A stretch of 64,000 nt of DNA from Rhodeus uyekii (GCA_037043235.1 JAWRVZ010000041.1:1229001-1293000); one strand, 5' to 3'; shown: positions 26,046 to 38,670, counted from the first letter of the stretch. Notes: generated by a model not told the origin, from the letters alone. Translations and numbers: made by a program.

Positions 26046-26394
26046 ATGGTGCTCACGGAAGAGATTAGTTTTCAGGTGTCTTTTGAATATTAACAGGGAA
26101 TCCCTGTATTGAAAGTGATTTACTGCATTTAGTTGACAGACATCACGTTCTTACGTCAGATGTGTTGTACAGCAGCTTTACCTGTAGCAAATCTTACCTG
26201 TTTGTGCAATGGAATATTGAATAAGAATGTAGAAAACTTTTTTTTTTTTTTTTTACTATGATAGGACATAGCATGCAGACAGGAAGCAAAGTGGAAAGCA
26301 AAAAGGGCAAGGAATCGGGAAAGGTCTGCGAGTGAAGTACAACAGCACTACACATAGGCACACTGCCCATAAGGACACTAACAATAATAATAAT

Positions 26395-26596
26395 AATTGT
26401 GCCATAATTTACTCACACTCATGTCATTCCAAACATCTATGAGTTTCTTTCTTCTTGAAAACACAAAATACATTTTTTAGAAGAGAAAAAAATCCATACA
26501 ATGAAAGTCAATAAGACCTAGTGTTTAGACGCCACTGATGTTCAAAATGATTTATTTTGTGTTTCACAGAAGAAGAAAAAAATTCACAAAAAAACA
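26395..26596 (+). repeat. Cyprinid MITE-like repeat (ATTTACTCACACTCATGTCA...)
   Basis: It includes ATAATTTACTCACACTCATG, TCATTCCAAACATCTATGAG, TTTCTTTCTTCTTGAAAACA and, as an inverted echo, a TTTCACAGAAGAAGAAAAA end. The same family appears at 58345-58571, where the TAGTTCACCTAAAAATGAAA end is preserved. Confidence 0.6.
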
Positions 26597-26599
26597 GAG

Positions 26600-26705
26600 T
26601 AGGTTCAATGTTAGTACCTAGTTATAAACCAATTATTGTAATTACTATAATAAATGCGTAGTATGTACAGAAAGAGGACTGTCAAAGAAAGTATCACCCA
26701 TATTA
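26600..26705 (+). repeat. Second copy of the 18.2-kb dispersed repeat
   Basis: TTAGTACCTAGTTATAAACC and TTATTGTAATTACTATAATA match 18310-18400 in order and spacing. It directly follows the MITE-like repeat at 26395-26596. Confidence 0.55.
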
Positions 26706-26984
26706 AACATAACCAAATGTCATGATTATTTCACATGCTGATTGAACTGTTGCATTTCACTGTAGATTTTTTCTCTTCTATTTTTCTTACAATATTGGAG
26801 AACAGCCAGATCTCTGAAAAGATCAAGTCTTTTTGATTCTACAGAGGGTTAAAGTTTAACGTTTTGAAGCAAACATAATATTTTGATTTTGAAATGATTG
26901 TTTTACTTATTTTTTACACAGAATCATCTCTGCCTCTGAGACCCTAAACATAAAAACAGTAAAGTCAATCTAAAATGAATGTGA

Positions 26985-27150
26985 ATCAGAATTAGAAAGA
27001 GCTTTATTACCAAGAATGTTTGCGCATATGATTTGTTTTGGTGACAGAGGAAACAAAAAATAACAATATGTGTGAATGAGATATGCATATGTGTATGTAT
27101 ATATGTAAACAAAACAGACAAATGTGTATGTACAGGTGTGCTATATGCAA
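26985..27150 (+). repeat. Dispersed teleost repeat (AGAGCTTTATTACCAAG...TTTTGGTGACAGAGG)
   Basis: The string AGAGCTTTATTACCAAGAAT followed by TTTGCGCATATGATTTG and TTTTGGTGACAGAGG is a familiar multi-copy fish repeat of unassigned class. It ends in a TGTATGTATA-rich stretch. Confidence 0.5.
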
Positions 27151-27884
27151 ATAGAATATGATAATATAAGTGTTAAATGTTGCACATGAAGTGCTCTGCC
27201 CCTAAAACTTCACTGTTTAAAAACTGATCTATTTTTTCCCACCATCTCTCAGACTTTTTAGTATGAGTGAGTAAGCTTTGAATGTTTCATTAGCTCATAC
27301 TACTTCCTGAAATAGGAAGCTCTTAAGTTAAGGTGCAATTAGTGCTGAGGCAATTTTGGAAAGACCACTAGGTGGGGCAAAAGAGCACATGAGATGTGAT
27401 TCATGTTGAACATAAATCATTACATGCACTGTCCCAGGACTATTAGCATCGAAATTGATTTTTAAAATGAGCTATAATAGAAATAATTAAGCCTAAATGT
27501 GGATAGGATGTAGGGCAAAAGAATAGCTTGCCCAGATGTCTATTCATTTGTATGCAGTGCAAATACTTGGTCCAGTATGGAAACCAGGCAAAATAGGCTA
27601 AAAAAAATCATATTTGTAAAAACATATTTAAAACATTGTGATTTGTCAGTGTATATTACTCCAAAGAAAATGCTAAATTTACAAGTTTAATCAAAATGTG
27701 ATAACTGTTGTTCCACTGTCATTAATATTTTTATGATCAATTCAAGTTGCTCCACATTGTTTCCTTATCCTGTTTCATTTGGAAGTGCCACATTACTTAA
27801 ATAAAATGATAAATAGGACCTATTATGCCCTTTAACAATGTCTTGATTTTGTTTTGGGGGTCTACTACAACATGTTTTTCGTGT

Positions 27885-28300
27885 GAGTGAGGTTTACACG
27901 CACAGCTCTGACTGGCCTACGTCCGTTACTTTCACCCTCCCAAACCTCACTCCCATCCATGTCATGACACCCTTTTTCATAGTCCTACTCAAGCGCAGAC
28001 AGGCACTCTAACAAGGACGCTACAGACTAGAGCCTCTAGTGCGCCTCGTGAGGCCAGGGGAGTGAAGTTTACAAGCATAGCTCTTAAAACTAACCCCCTT
28101 AAACCTCACTCCCATCTGGGTCACGGCACCAAATGCAACTGGTCATACTCTACCCATCCGAGCGTGGGTGGCGGGCGCACTAACAAGGAAACTAAAAACC
28201 GCAGCCTCTAGCTTCAGTCAGTAGCATGCCTCTTGAAGCCAGTGGAGTGAGGTATACAAGCACAGCTCTTACTGGCCTATGTCTGTTACACTTGAATGTT
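27885..28300. repeat. Tandem array of about 175-185 bp units (2.3 copies)
   Basis: GAGTGAGGTTTACACGCACA at 27885 recurs as GAGTGAAGTTTACAAGCATA at 28060 and GAGTGAGGTATACAAGCACA at 28245. The shared interior includes CCTCACTCCCATC and GCCTCTAG blocks. The spacing is 175 and 185 bp. Confidence 0.75.
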
Positions 28301-29750
28301 AAATAACCCACCTTTTTCACAAATGTAACATTGTTGCAGCACCTCTCTTTTTAGTCCGTCAGACACTCTGTTTAGTTCCAGTCTATATGAAGCCCCTGTT
28401 TCTGAAAAAGCACAATGTGCTCTGATTGGTCAGCAGGATCAGTGTGTTGTGATTGGTCAACTGCTTCAAGTGTGCTTCAGAAACGTCACAACTGTGCGTT
28501 TCAACACATTACTAACACAAGTCACCACTTATTTTGTTTTATTTTTTTGCATATGCTTTGGGAGTGAATTATTTAAATTAGAAATATTATGGCATGTACA
28601 TTCCCTGAAGAAACTACATAATAAAATGTATATATATTATATCAGGAACAGTGCCTACTTATGTAGAGAATAATATAGAGCTTATTAACATAGAGACCTT
28701 TTTCATGCTCATTACACATTACACACTAACGAAAGTTGAAAATGTAAAAATGCACCCTTTTTTAAACAAAACCTGTGCCTAATTATCTCTATATTTAAAA
28801 TCTATACACATTGCACATAAATACATATGTACTCATCCCAAGCGATCAGGCATGTTGCTATATTAGTGAGATACAACATGCTCTGAGATAATAGATAAAT
28901 TCAAGTCGTCTGTGTAGTTCCTGAGGGAATTAAAACTCTGCTAAACATCCTTAACCACACAACATAGCTGACACTCAGCAGTCATAAATAATAGAATTGG
29001 TTGTGTTTTTCTCTTTATAGACAGCATATTAGGTATAGAGGAATGGTGTGTTAGTAAATCAGTAAGGAATACTGTTTTTTTTTTTTTTTTTGGGGGGGGG
29101 GGGGGGGGGTATTGTTTTTTTCCTATAACTTGATTCCACCTGGCATAAAAGAGGGCAGAGAGAGAGAGAGCAAGCACATATGAGCAGGCAGAAAGAGTGA
29201 ACGCAACTCATGCATGAGGGGACACAACACTTGAAATGGGTTACATGCCTGACTTGGCTTTGTAGCTGAAGATAATAGCAGGAACCAGCTGTGAATTGCT
29301 GGTTCGATACCTGCACAAGCATGCTTCCATTTATACGCAGCAGAAACACAAGCCGGCACGTAGAACAAGGGAGAGAGAGAGTGGAAGAAGGAGAGCGAGA
29401 AAGAACAAACACTTAACAGCTATTTAGGGAGAGGATGAGAAGAGGAGAGAGGAAGGAGGGGGCAGAGAAAGTCAGAGAGAGAGAGTAAGAGTGATTTGTT
29501 TTTTCTCACTGGTGAGAAGCATCAATCTCTAATCATTGTCTCTTCGCAGGTGCATCAGTAGGACATAGATCCGTCTGACAGCTATTTAAATAGGTGCTAT
29601 TTTAAGGGGCTGAAATACATCAAGAAAGATTGATCAATATCTTTGGACGCAGGCAAATTTGCATTTGAAATCCTCCCAACAACTGGATTCAACCTAATGT
29701 TTCTATTTCATATTATTTTGACCAATCAGCAAAAGGAAACCAAATTTTCC
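28301..29750. other. Intergenic, no gene found
   Basis: It holds a T17G18 run (29075-29109), a GA-rich stretch (29366-29490) and a possible tRNA-derived fragment near 29255-29320 (TTGCTGGTTCGATACC, B-box-like). No coding signal is seen. Confidence 0.45.
29075..29109. repeat. T17 G18 homopolymer junction
   Basis: Seventeen T (29075-29091) are followed directly by eighteen G (29092-29109). The poly-G can form quadruplexes and is hard to sequence accurately, so its length is uncertain. Confidence 0.9.
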
Positions 29751-31130
29751 CGGATAACGAACCCTTTTTCCCTAAGAAGGAAATGAGACACTGTGTAGAA
29801 GACAACACTTTGGGGGAATGCCTCCAGAGTGATAACATCTGAAGAACCTGTGGAACTAGTCTAACCTTGATTGGTGTTGCGTCATAACCTCACATATGAC
29901 GGTGTACTTGTGTACAGTGTAGCTACAAAGAGGAGGTGGCACACCAGTGTTAGCTTCTGATAGATTGAAGCAAGTCGTTCTCATGTACTCAGGAGGTGTG
30001 GCAATGGGATGCAGTGTTCCCACTTCTCAGGGAACAAGGGTTACAGTTGTAACCCAAGATGTTTCTTTATGAGGGAACTCGCTCAAAATATGAAGCTTGT
30101 CAGGCACAGCTCTTGAGCAAGGACTTGAGAACCCGGCATGGAGGGAAGATCCAAGCTATAATATTTAATGAAGGTGTGCAGAGAGGTCCCCCCTGCTGCA
30201 TCACAGGCCTCTTGAAGGGAAATCCCTGATAGCAGGGCATTGGAGGATGCCAATCCTCTAGAGTGGGCTCTTATTCGGAGAGGCAAGAGCATTCTACGTG
30301 CCTCGTATGCTGAAGACATACCCTCCACAATCTACCTGCTAATCGTCTGCACACAAATAGCTGGTCTATCTTCATCCAACCCAAGGACTTACATTCATAG
30401 GCCTCCAAGACCAGGACAGAAACGGGTTTGGAGGAATTCCAGTACATCACATTCTGCTTTAGACATTCTGCTGAAGATCACCCTCCTCTGCCTAAATGAG
30501 AGTCAAGATCGACTTGTTGACGGGGGGGAGGGGGGGGTGCGCGGAGTGGAGCGGTCGTCCTATCGGGGCTTGCGGAGCAGACTCGCTAAGTTGGCAACTG
30601 AAACGTTATTATTTTCGGGAGCTTCCGGGATGGTGATAAAAGTCGACCAATCGATCGCGATCGACCGGATGGCGACCAAAGATCGACCAGTCAATCGCGA
30701 TCGAAGGGTTGGCGACCACTGGTGTAAAGTGTCCTCGTGGAGGGAGCTCTAGAGTTTAAGATGGTTAACAACATCTTAAATTTAAGAGTTGGTTCCCCTC
30801 AGGTGCCAGACCTATACCTTCCACAACTGGGAGGGAAGTGTACTGAGCCCTCAGCTGGAGAGGGAAGATCCCTCCTGATAGGTGTCTCCTTTGAGGGTCC
30901 CGCTAGGAGCGAAATTACGTCTGAGATCCAAACTTGGGCCAGCAGGTACCAGAAGTAAGCGGGGATACCAGAAGTAAACTGATCCTGTCCCGACTAATCC
31001 TCTCTAGAACTCTCGGGAGAAGAACAATTGGGGAAAATGCGTACAGGCGCCACCTCGGCCACACCTGCACCATGGCATCCAGCCCCAAAGGAGCTGGATG
31101 TGTGAGGGAAAACCAAAGCGTTTTCTCAAA
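29750..31130. repeat. Composite repeat region, retroelement-like end plus hAT-like fragment
   Basis: 29755-30110 has the TTCTCAGGGAACAAGGGTTA and palindromic GGGTTACAGTTGTAACCC (30038-30055) pattern seen at ends of cyprinid retroelements, possibly DIRS-type. 30535-30721 is rich in CGATCGCGATCGACC and ends GGGTTGGCGACCACTG, a hAT-like terminus. A run of G (30522-30537) separates them. The open frames here have no recognisable domain. The class assignments are tentative. Confidence 0.45.
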
Positions 31131-31924
31131 TCGTACAATGCATTTTCTCGTGAGATGTAAACCAATCAAATTCAATATAATATAATATAATTCAAAATCT
31201 GTCTAATCTGTTGGTATCATTGATATGTATTGTATATATTGAAACTCAATAGGATTGAAAGCAAACGGGACCCCATTGACTTGTACTGGACAGAAATACG
31301 AGACACTCTTCAAAATATCTACGCAGAAAAGAAAAGAAAGTCATTCATGACAAGGTATTTCATTGATCAAACATGTCCTTTTTAAAACAGAGTTTATTTT
31401 TTTAAAATTCTCAGAAGAGACATTTCTGCAGGGAATTTTGATGTATCTTCCCATATCGAGTGTGCTGGGTTGAGTGGTATGTAAGCCCCACCCTGTTAAC
31501 TAACATTGTCAACCCTTATTTCCACATCAAAGTGTGCGAGTAGGCATTGTGAGATTATAAGAGGCTGCTCTTAACGGAAGCACACTGGCAAAAATACGAG
31601 TCAAGACGAGTTAGATGTGACTGAGTGTCTTATTCTCAAAGCTCCCTTTCCTCAGAAGTATTTTGGACAGGTTTATAACGTGATCCAGCAGTGCCTCAAT
31701 GGAATTATGGCCTGGTTTCCATGGGTTTCTGCCACTTCAGTCAGAAAAGCAGTGTTCACTTTGCTGATGATCAATTTGTCCCTTCATAATAAGGCACTTT
31801 ATTATTTTACAGTACTGTTCCACTTATTATAGTTAAGCACACATGCTGCAAGTGCACATACTGTAAAAAAAAGTGCAACCTACCAGTAATATGAATCCAA
31901 GCTTTTCAAAACTTTTTTCTAAAT

Positions 31925-32110
31925 TCACAAAAAGATAACACTTTACCTAAAGCCTTTAGATATAACGCATTGTGCAAGTATTTTGAATGTGTTAATTATG
32001 CCTTGAAATGCATCTTATAGTGCATTCTATGATATGAACAATTGTAACCGTCATTACATTACATTATATGAGTTAGTTGTAATACCTTTAGAAAGCATGT
32101 TGTTTTAAAT
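31925..32110. repeat. Probable dispersed cyprinid repeat (ATAACACTTTACCTAAAGCC...)
   Basis: The AACACTTTA start followed by TATAACGCATTGTG, TGTTAATTATGCCTTGAAAT and CATTACATTACATTATATGA has the look of a multi-copy cyprinid family. No second copy is present in the window. Confidence 0.4.
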
Positions 32111-32217
32111 TACAAACTTTAGATGTAACAAGGAATCTGCAAATAGTACTCGGCATTTTAACTTTGGTTACAACAATGTGTTATGTTACTTTTGTATTTC
32201 TTTTTAAAGAATAATTG

Positions 32218-32311
32218 ATAATAATTTGGCACATTTATATAGCACTTTCCTCTGCATTCAGATGATGCGATGGCAGCCATATTGCACCAGAATGCCCAAC
32301 AAACACCAGCT
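32218..32311 (-). mobile_element. Second copy of the 13.4-kb SINE-like repeat, internally deleted
   Basis: On the minus strand it begins GGCATTCTGGTGCAATATGG, passes GCATCATCTG, and ends AGTGCTATATAAATGTGCC with a TTATTATC tail. The central part present in the 13.4-kb copy is missing. Confidence 0.6.
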
Positions 32312-32319
32312 TATTGGTG

Positions 32320-34357
32320 GAAAAGAGACTGATGAAGCCAATCAGTATATGGCTATGCCCCAATTCAAAGACTACATCCTTAGAGGGAGTCAGACTGTAC
32401 AGGCCACGCTTTCAAAGGCAGAGAAGGTCGGACTGAACGTTGTTATATGGGATGATTTTTTATGGAGAACTGTTCTTGTCACATAGCAACTGTGACAGCT
32501 GCCATTCATGAGTGACAGTAAAATTTGTACTAGACTTTTTTTTTATTAAACTGCAAACAAAATAGATTCACAAATATGTTCAGCATGGTCCATTTTCTGT
32601 AAATACTAAAGAGCATAAAATGTATATATAATAATCTATATTATTTTGAACCGCTTACATTTGTATTATTCGATATTTGAGTAAGTTGAAACCCAATACC
32701 CAATACATGTAAAAGTGAAATTTGGCATTACTTTTATGAGTAAGCATCTTAATTATTTTGTTGTAAATTAAAAGTGATAACTTTACTGGTAAAAAATTTG
32801 ACCAGGTACTTGGGGGAAAAAAAGTAATCTGATTATATAGCTCATGTTACTTTGTAATGCGTTTTCCCCCTACACTGTTTGTGAAATATAAGTCTAGATA
32901 AGTCTAGTATTAAAATATAAGGGTAATTAAGTGAATAAAACCATGTACTATAGAAAACACAATTATTATCATTTTAATGAATTTCTAATGAAGTCCCCAT
33001 TGAGAATAATTGGAATTTTGCTTAATTATCATGAAAATAATCAAATGGAGTGTATTTTCTTTTTGCAAAACACAACTCAGTTTTTATTTGTACATATTGG
33101 GGTGAAATGTGATGGTTGCCCCAAATTTGTGCTAAATTTGTTTTTGCTTTTAAACAACATTTATAAGGCTTTTAAATAAAAAGGTCTGTAACGGACTATA
33201 AACAAAAGCCCATTTGAACAAATATGATATTATATTCCAATATTCTAAAGTAACCAAAGACAAATAAGTGAAGAAACCCAATGAATTGTTCTCCTCCTCA
33301 CTTCCTGCTCTTTCCTCCAAAATGACCCCTTGTCCTCGTCTCTTTCTTTGGGTGAATAATAACAATAATTGGGGGCTAAATTGCAGCTTGAGAACAGAGT
33401 CGCTTGACAGTAGCTTCCTCAGGCACGATTCAGCCTCATCCTGGTCTTCAGATATCCATCCAAAACATGTATGCAACATATACCTTTCATTTTTCAGTGT
33501 TTTGGTACTTTTTTGTAAATTCATGACTCTATCACCCTTAACTGGTTCTCTCATTTGATAGATGTACTGTGAAAACTCCAAGCAAAAAACTCAAATAAAG
33601 AGTAATTGAGAGGACAAAAAAGTGAACTAGTATGAATTAGTCAAGGACAAACTAAATTAAGAGCTAAGAAAAGAATTTCATCCTTGATAGAGTCTTTGAC
33701 CTTGTTATAATTACTTTGTTGGTTGGAATGAAGAAAGAAGGGAATTTGAATGTTTGGTTCTGTGGAGAAACCTGTGGGCTTGACAGAATATGGAACAAAA
33801 TAATTTTAACCCCATTCAGTTCGATTTTTGACACCAATAATTGCAACATTACATTGAAAAATCATGCCATTCTTTTGGAGAGAAGTATATTGAGAGAGAG
33901 AGATTTCTGATTAAAGTGACTATGGATTTATTATAGATTTCGTGTTGACTCTGATTCATATTATTAATTCATGAGTCAGGCTGTCAGTCATGTGAAAACA
34001 CTGCTGTGAGCTCTCAGCAGTCACTGACACACACGCACACTTGTCATACAGTAGATGTGAGAGCAGGGGATTTATTTACTGGGGATGCTTCATCTACAAA
34101 AATGCAACCAAGAGCATAAAAGGAATGATAATACGAATAAGAGGGTGACTTTTCTAGACGTTATCCCTGATCTTCTGTAGCTCAACTGGTAGAATATGTA
34201 ACCAATGTTTGATTCACTGAGGAAAAACACAAACTGATCTATACATGCTGCATTAATCACTTAATCTGTCAGTATTTTCCTCCACGTTGATAAAACTCAG
34301 CTGAATGCTAGATATTTTACAGAAGTCATTTATTGTGAAGGCACTATAAACCCAGTA
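32320..34357. other. Intergenic, AT-rich, no gene found
   Basis: Mostly A/T-rich DNA with a short tRNA-like fragment near 34170-34215 (TGTAGCTCAACTGGTAGAAT, then TTTGATTCACTG), probably a HAmo SINE relic. The overlapping frames at 33.15-33.58 kb on both strands have no domain. Confidence 0.45.
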
Positions 34358-35339
34358 CAGTAATACCTCGAGATACGAGTATAATCCGTTCCAGGGCGGA
34401 GCTCGTAACTCGAATTGCTCGTATCTAGAATCATGTTTTCCCATAAGAAATAATAGAAAACAAATTAATCCGTTCCAGATCCATAACAACGGAAGAAAAT
34501 ATATGTTTTTTATTGGTATAGACACACACACGCACACTCACACACAATTATAGTACCACATTTTATTTGATATCACACGAATTATAGTACCACATTTTAT
34601 TTGATATCACACGAATCCTTATACTGTATACATACAGTATAAGGATTCGTGTTATATCAAATAAAATGTGGTTTTAATTATACGTGTTTACAGACAGTAG
34701 ACAGATAGTAGCGGGAGGTGCGGAGGAGGGAGGGAGGAAGGGAGGAAGGGGGTTGGTACGTCGACACTTGACTCCGTATCGTTCCTTACACGAACACTAC
34801 GTAACTTACGTAACCTTAAATTAACACAACTGAACTTAGCTTGTGTATTTTTTGCAACTTTTCTATTTTCTATTATTGTTTTGTTTGTTTTCTTCCCTTT
34901 TTTCGCCTGACTACCCTCACTTTCACTTTCACTTGGCGCAGACCTTTTAACGAAATATGTTTCTTTTCAATGTTTCTTTTCAATGCGGCGCTCTTGCAAC
35001 ACCTGCGTATTGTCTGTAGCTCACCGCGCCCATATTTATCGACAATTTCATACTTCATTTCCATGGTCATCATGCGTTTCTTCTTCTCATTACCATCCTT
35101 ACCACTCACTTTCTTAGAGCTCATCACTATTATGAAGAATAATGAACAAAATAGAGAGAAAATCAGCTACTCGCCGGCGACGCATACAGAAGTCAGTGAA
35201 CAATGAACATGCGTCGGCATCAGCGTCAGTACGCGTGCTCGCATCTCGAAAATGTACTCGTATCTATAAGCAAAAATCTGCCTGAAGGTTTGCTCGTATC
35301 TTGGAATACTAGGGACGCTCGTATCTCGAGGTATTACTG
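34358..35339. mobile_element. Tigger/pogo-like element, family C copy 1, with transposase N-terminal remnant
   Basis: The ends CAGTAATACCTCGAGATACG and ATCTCGAGGTATTACTG are inverted repeats, with TA on both sides (34356-34357 and 35340-35341). The minus strand (about 35026-35127) reads MSSKKVSGKDGNEKKKR and then MTMEMKYEIVDKYGRG, matching the start of CENP-B/Tigger transposases; the rest of the protein is gone. Near the left end an 84-bp palindrome sits at 34589-34672. The family recurs at 54305-55300. Confidence 0.85.
34589..34672. repeat. 84-bp near-perfect palindrome inside Tigger family C copy 1
   Basis: Two 42-bp arms, from ACCACATTTTATTTGATATC to GATATAACACG-type complement at the right (ending 34672), pair with one mismatch and no spacer, centred at 34630/34631. 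A direct partial duplicate of the left arm lies at 34551-34576. Copy 2 (near 54482-54540) keeps only the right arm. Confidence 0.92.
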
Positions 35340-35341
35340 TA

Positions 35342-38300
35342 TTATGATTGTCCATGATATACATATATTGTTATTTTTATGGGATATTACCAAATTAATC
35401 ATAAATGATTAACGAGTGAACATTTTTCTTATTTTTTTATTTGTGTGCTGAATCAAAAAAACAGCAACATCTCTTCTCCTCTCTGATGACGACTTGGCAC
35501 TCACATGACATCACAACGATCCGACAATCCAATCAATTCCCGAGTGACAAAATTAATTCCCAGCCTACACTTTTTCCCTTTTTGAGAAGCTGTTTCACTA
35601 TGAGATATTTCAGAATATGGGAAAAAAAGACTATTGCAACTTCTTTTTCTTGCCATCTTTAAAGCCACTTGCAACTGGCAACATTTAAAATCTTGTTTTA
35701 GCACAATTTTGGATTGAGTAGATAGATGATCGACTTGCAAAACATTTTACACTGTCCATTTGTGAAATATATGTTAATTCCATGTGCAAATGTGTCTGTA
35801 CGTCTTTTCGACCAAAGCTTTTCTGATAGCTCTGATGTAAAATCTAAAGTCTTGCTCTGTATTCAGATGGTATCAGACATTTAAATGTTATATTATATTG
35901 AATAATTACCATGAATTGCATAGGCCTGTTGCATTTCGCAGTGTTAAAAAATTAACATGGCATGATCTAAAAAAGGAAAATTTACTAGTTTTACTTGATT
36001 GTCTTTATTTGAGGTTTGAGGATTTTACATGATACTTTTTTGATGAATTTTGATGAATATTCTCAGCAGCCACTAATTCACTGCACAAAACACTATGTGG
36101 CTTAAATCATGTTTATCATCCTGGCAAGCAAACCTATATTTATTCCAGTCTAATTTTGTTTGTAGTTTTTGTGTCTTTTTCTTACATCTGATTCAATCAA
36201 TCTCAGACTTTTCCCAGTGAACTATTAGGGTGCCTTCGTTAAAAACATTTACAATTTAAAAGATTTTTTTTTTCTTTACATCTTTAGGGCTCATGTGCCT
36301 CGCATGAAATCATGTGCTGACCCAACCCAGAAAAAAAAAATCTGTCTGACCCATTTTAGTGTGAAGTAGTGCAAGTTTCTATTCGTCCTTACGGCTGAGA
36401 TGAACAAATGAGAGCGCGGAGGCCATCCCTGCCTTCTATAAAGAGCATTGTCTCACACAAACCAATTTATTGCAATTCCCACTAGGACAGAAATAGATTT
36501 GAGTATAGTGATTGTGCGCTGTTTTCATATAGACAATGATCATGCCCATAGGGCTAGAAAATGAGAGAAATACAAAGAGGGAGGCAGAAAAAAAGCATGT
36601 AAAAGTGTTGAGATGTTGGGCTTTGGAGACTGGTTAACTATTCAACGTCTACAGTGAACAGACTCAATGGGTTCGTAAGTGTAACAGTCCATCTATACTG
36701 CGAGCGCAAGACCCAATAAAACCCGGAAGCGTGTATGGAGTGTTTCTCATTGTGCCTTGCTCGCGGTGTTGACAATTCAAAGTTGGCTGTGCTTCAGGCC
36801 TGATCAATAATCACATGTAGAGCATTAGTTTCTCCTGCCAAGTCTGTGTCCTGTTTAGATATATACACCAACCTTTTATAGGCCTAAAACAACGGTCAAC
36901 TCAATATGATGAATACGGTACAACAGCATTACACAATAATTACAGTGAACGGTGGGTGTTAGTTTAAAGAAACAAAGGCAGTATTTTGATGGGTAGATGT
37001 ACAGTCCATACGATGGGCTGAAAGGAAATTTTAAAGAAATGTTCCGGGTTAAATACATAATCTGAGGTATAAAACACATGTCTGAGTTCATAAATGCAAG
37101 CAAAAATCAGTAATGGACTTGAAATAAAAAGTTTATGGGAAATGTATTTTTTAAGATCATGATTTAGGATGAATTAGACAACTTTACAGCACATACAGTA
37201 TTTGGTACCAAATAATTAATTTGTTACAAAAAAATCATACTTGGTACACCAAATAATTAATAAGTACTTATTAATTAAAAAATATAAGCTCTCTTTTTGG
37301 CTTTTAAAACTTCTGAAATGTCTTGTCCCATAGACATCCTGTGTAAGTGCACCACTGCAAAAGATCCTGTCGGTAGTTGATACCATTAATCTTTGATGAA
37401 TGCTACCACACTGTAAAAGCTTGATTCAAGCAAATGTTGCATGCCGCACTTACTTATTTATTCATTTTAGATTTCCTAATTTATACTTTAGCATTTATAT
37501 ATACTTGCTTCATAAACATGCTTAGTGGAATTTTCTCTCTGACTGCAAACAACGAGTTGTACAGATTGTGTGTATTATTTGGTTAGCTCGGGTTTAGCTT
37601 TGATCGGAAAGATTTTACTAATGATTGATGTCATATGTCATCTTCTGCATTATGAGAGTTGTTAGTCTCATAACACAGTGGCAATTACAGTTAAGTGGTT
37701 TGTCTGTGTGATGTTTATAAGGCAGAACAAAAAATGAGTCAATTATCTATGTGGAAGAAAGCAAGGGATTGAATGTGTTTTTATAAGGCAACAATGGCTG
37801 CTTGTAACATTAGCCCAAGAAACTTTCAGCTGTTTATTTCTTAATTTAATCTTCTAAACATTAATTAAAATGTTATATTTGTATGTGCGTGCGGTCCAAA
37901 TCACTGTCATCCACTGATCTCACGTTTCTCAGGGTGTTTCAGACTGACAAAACATTAATTAGAATTTCGCCTTTGTCAGCTTATCTCACACCTGCAGGAC
38001 AGAGAAAAAAGAGAGAGAAAGAAAGGGAAGTTTGGCTCCACTGGGACCAAATAGAAGAAGAAGAGAGAGAGAGAGAGCAAGCGAACCCTCAAGTTCATCA
38101 ATGGCCTCGCAATTTCTATAGTGGTAGGGTGAGTTTAACTAAGACTGAATGGAAAATTAGAAATAAAGGTAAAATATGATTTCGATTTTACCTAATATAA
38201 GGTGCCATTTATGGTGAAAGAGTTTTTGCCTTTGAAAATGTGGGATGCAGGGCAGTCACATAAAAAAATCACAAGGTCTTGTGATTTTTCTTGTCCGTGT

Positions 38301-38350
38301 TAAACTTCTTTTAACTTGATGTAACATCAATCCAGCCATAGACCGTCTAC
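35342..38350. other. Intergenic, no gene found
   Basis: Unclassified AT-rich DNA with a small local duplication near 37200-37260 (TTGGTACCAAATAATTAAT) and a perfect 12-bp hairpin at 38264-38289. A lower-AT patch at 36370-36800 carries no recognised gene. Confidence 0.45.
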
Positions 38351-38351
38351 A

Positions 38352-38354
38352 ACC

Positions 38355-38400
<46 letters not shown>
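38352..38400. repeat. (AG)n microsatellite
   Basis: About 48 bases of nearly pure GA directly precede the GATA array. Confidence 0.95.
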
Positions 38401-38402
<2 letters not shown>

Positions 38403-38550
38403 ATAATAGATAGATAGATAGATCTATAATCGATAGATAGACAGATCTATAATCGATAGATAGACAGATCTATAATCGATAGATAGACAGATCTATAATC
38501 GATAGATAGATAGATCTATAATAGATAGATAGACAGACAGATCTATAATC

Positions 38551-38649
<99 letters not shown>

Positions 38650-38670
38650 GGATGGATGGATAGATCTATG
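38401..38670. repeat. GATA array with a 23-bp higher-order unit
   Basis: GATCTATAAT recurs at 38421, 38444, 38467, 38490 and 38513, exactly 23 bp apart, and again at 38540. The unit is GATCTATAATCGATAGATAG plus ACA. A pure GATA run follows (about 38553-38649) and changes to GATGGA at the end. Confidence 0.95.

Noticed and set aside
29255..29320. Possible tRNA gene (GCTGGTTCGATACC B-box-like)
   Set aside because: I could not fold a cloverleaf with matching acceptor arms; a SINE-derived fragment is more likely.
30240..30752. 170-codon frame
   Set aside because: It crosses two different repeat relics and a poly-G run and shows no domain.
33150..33581. 143-codon minus-strand frame with an antisense frame of 96 codons
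   Set aside because: No family resemblance, no splice context and AT-rich composition; probably chance.
34170..34215. Possible tRNA gene (TGTAGCTCAACTGGTAGAA)
   Set aside because: Only an A-box and a damaged B-box are seen, in the spacing of a HAmo SINE relic, and there is no acceptor stem.
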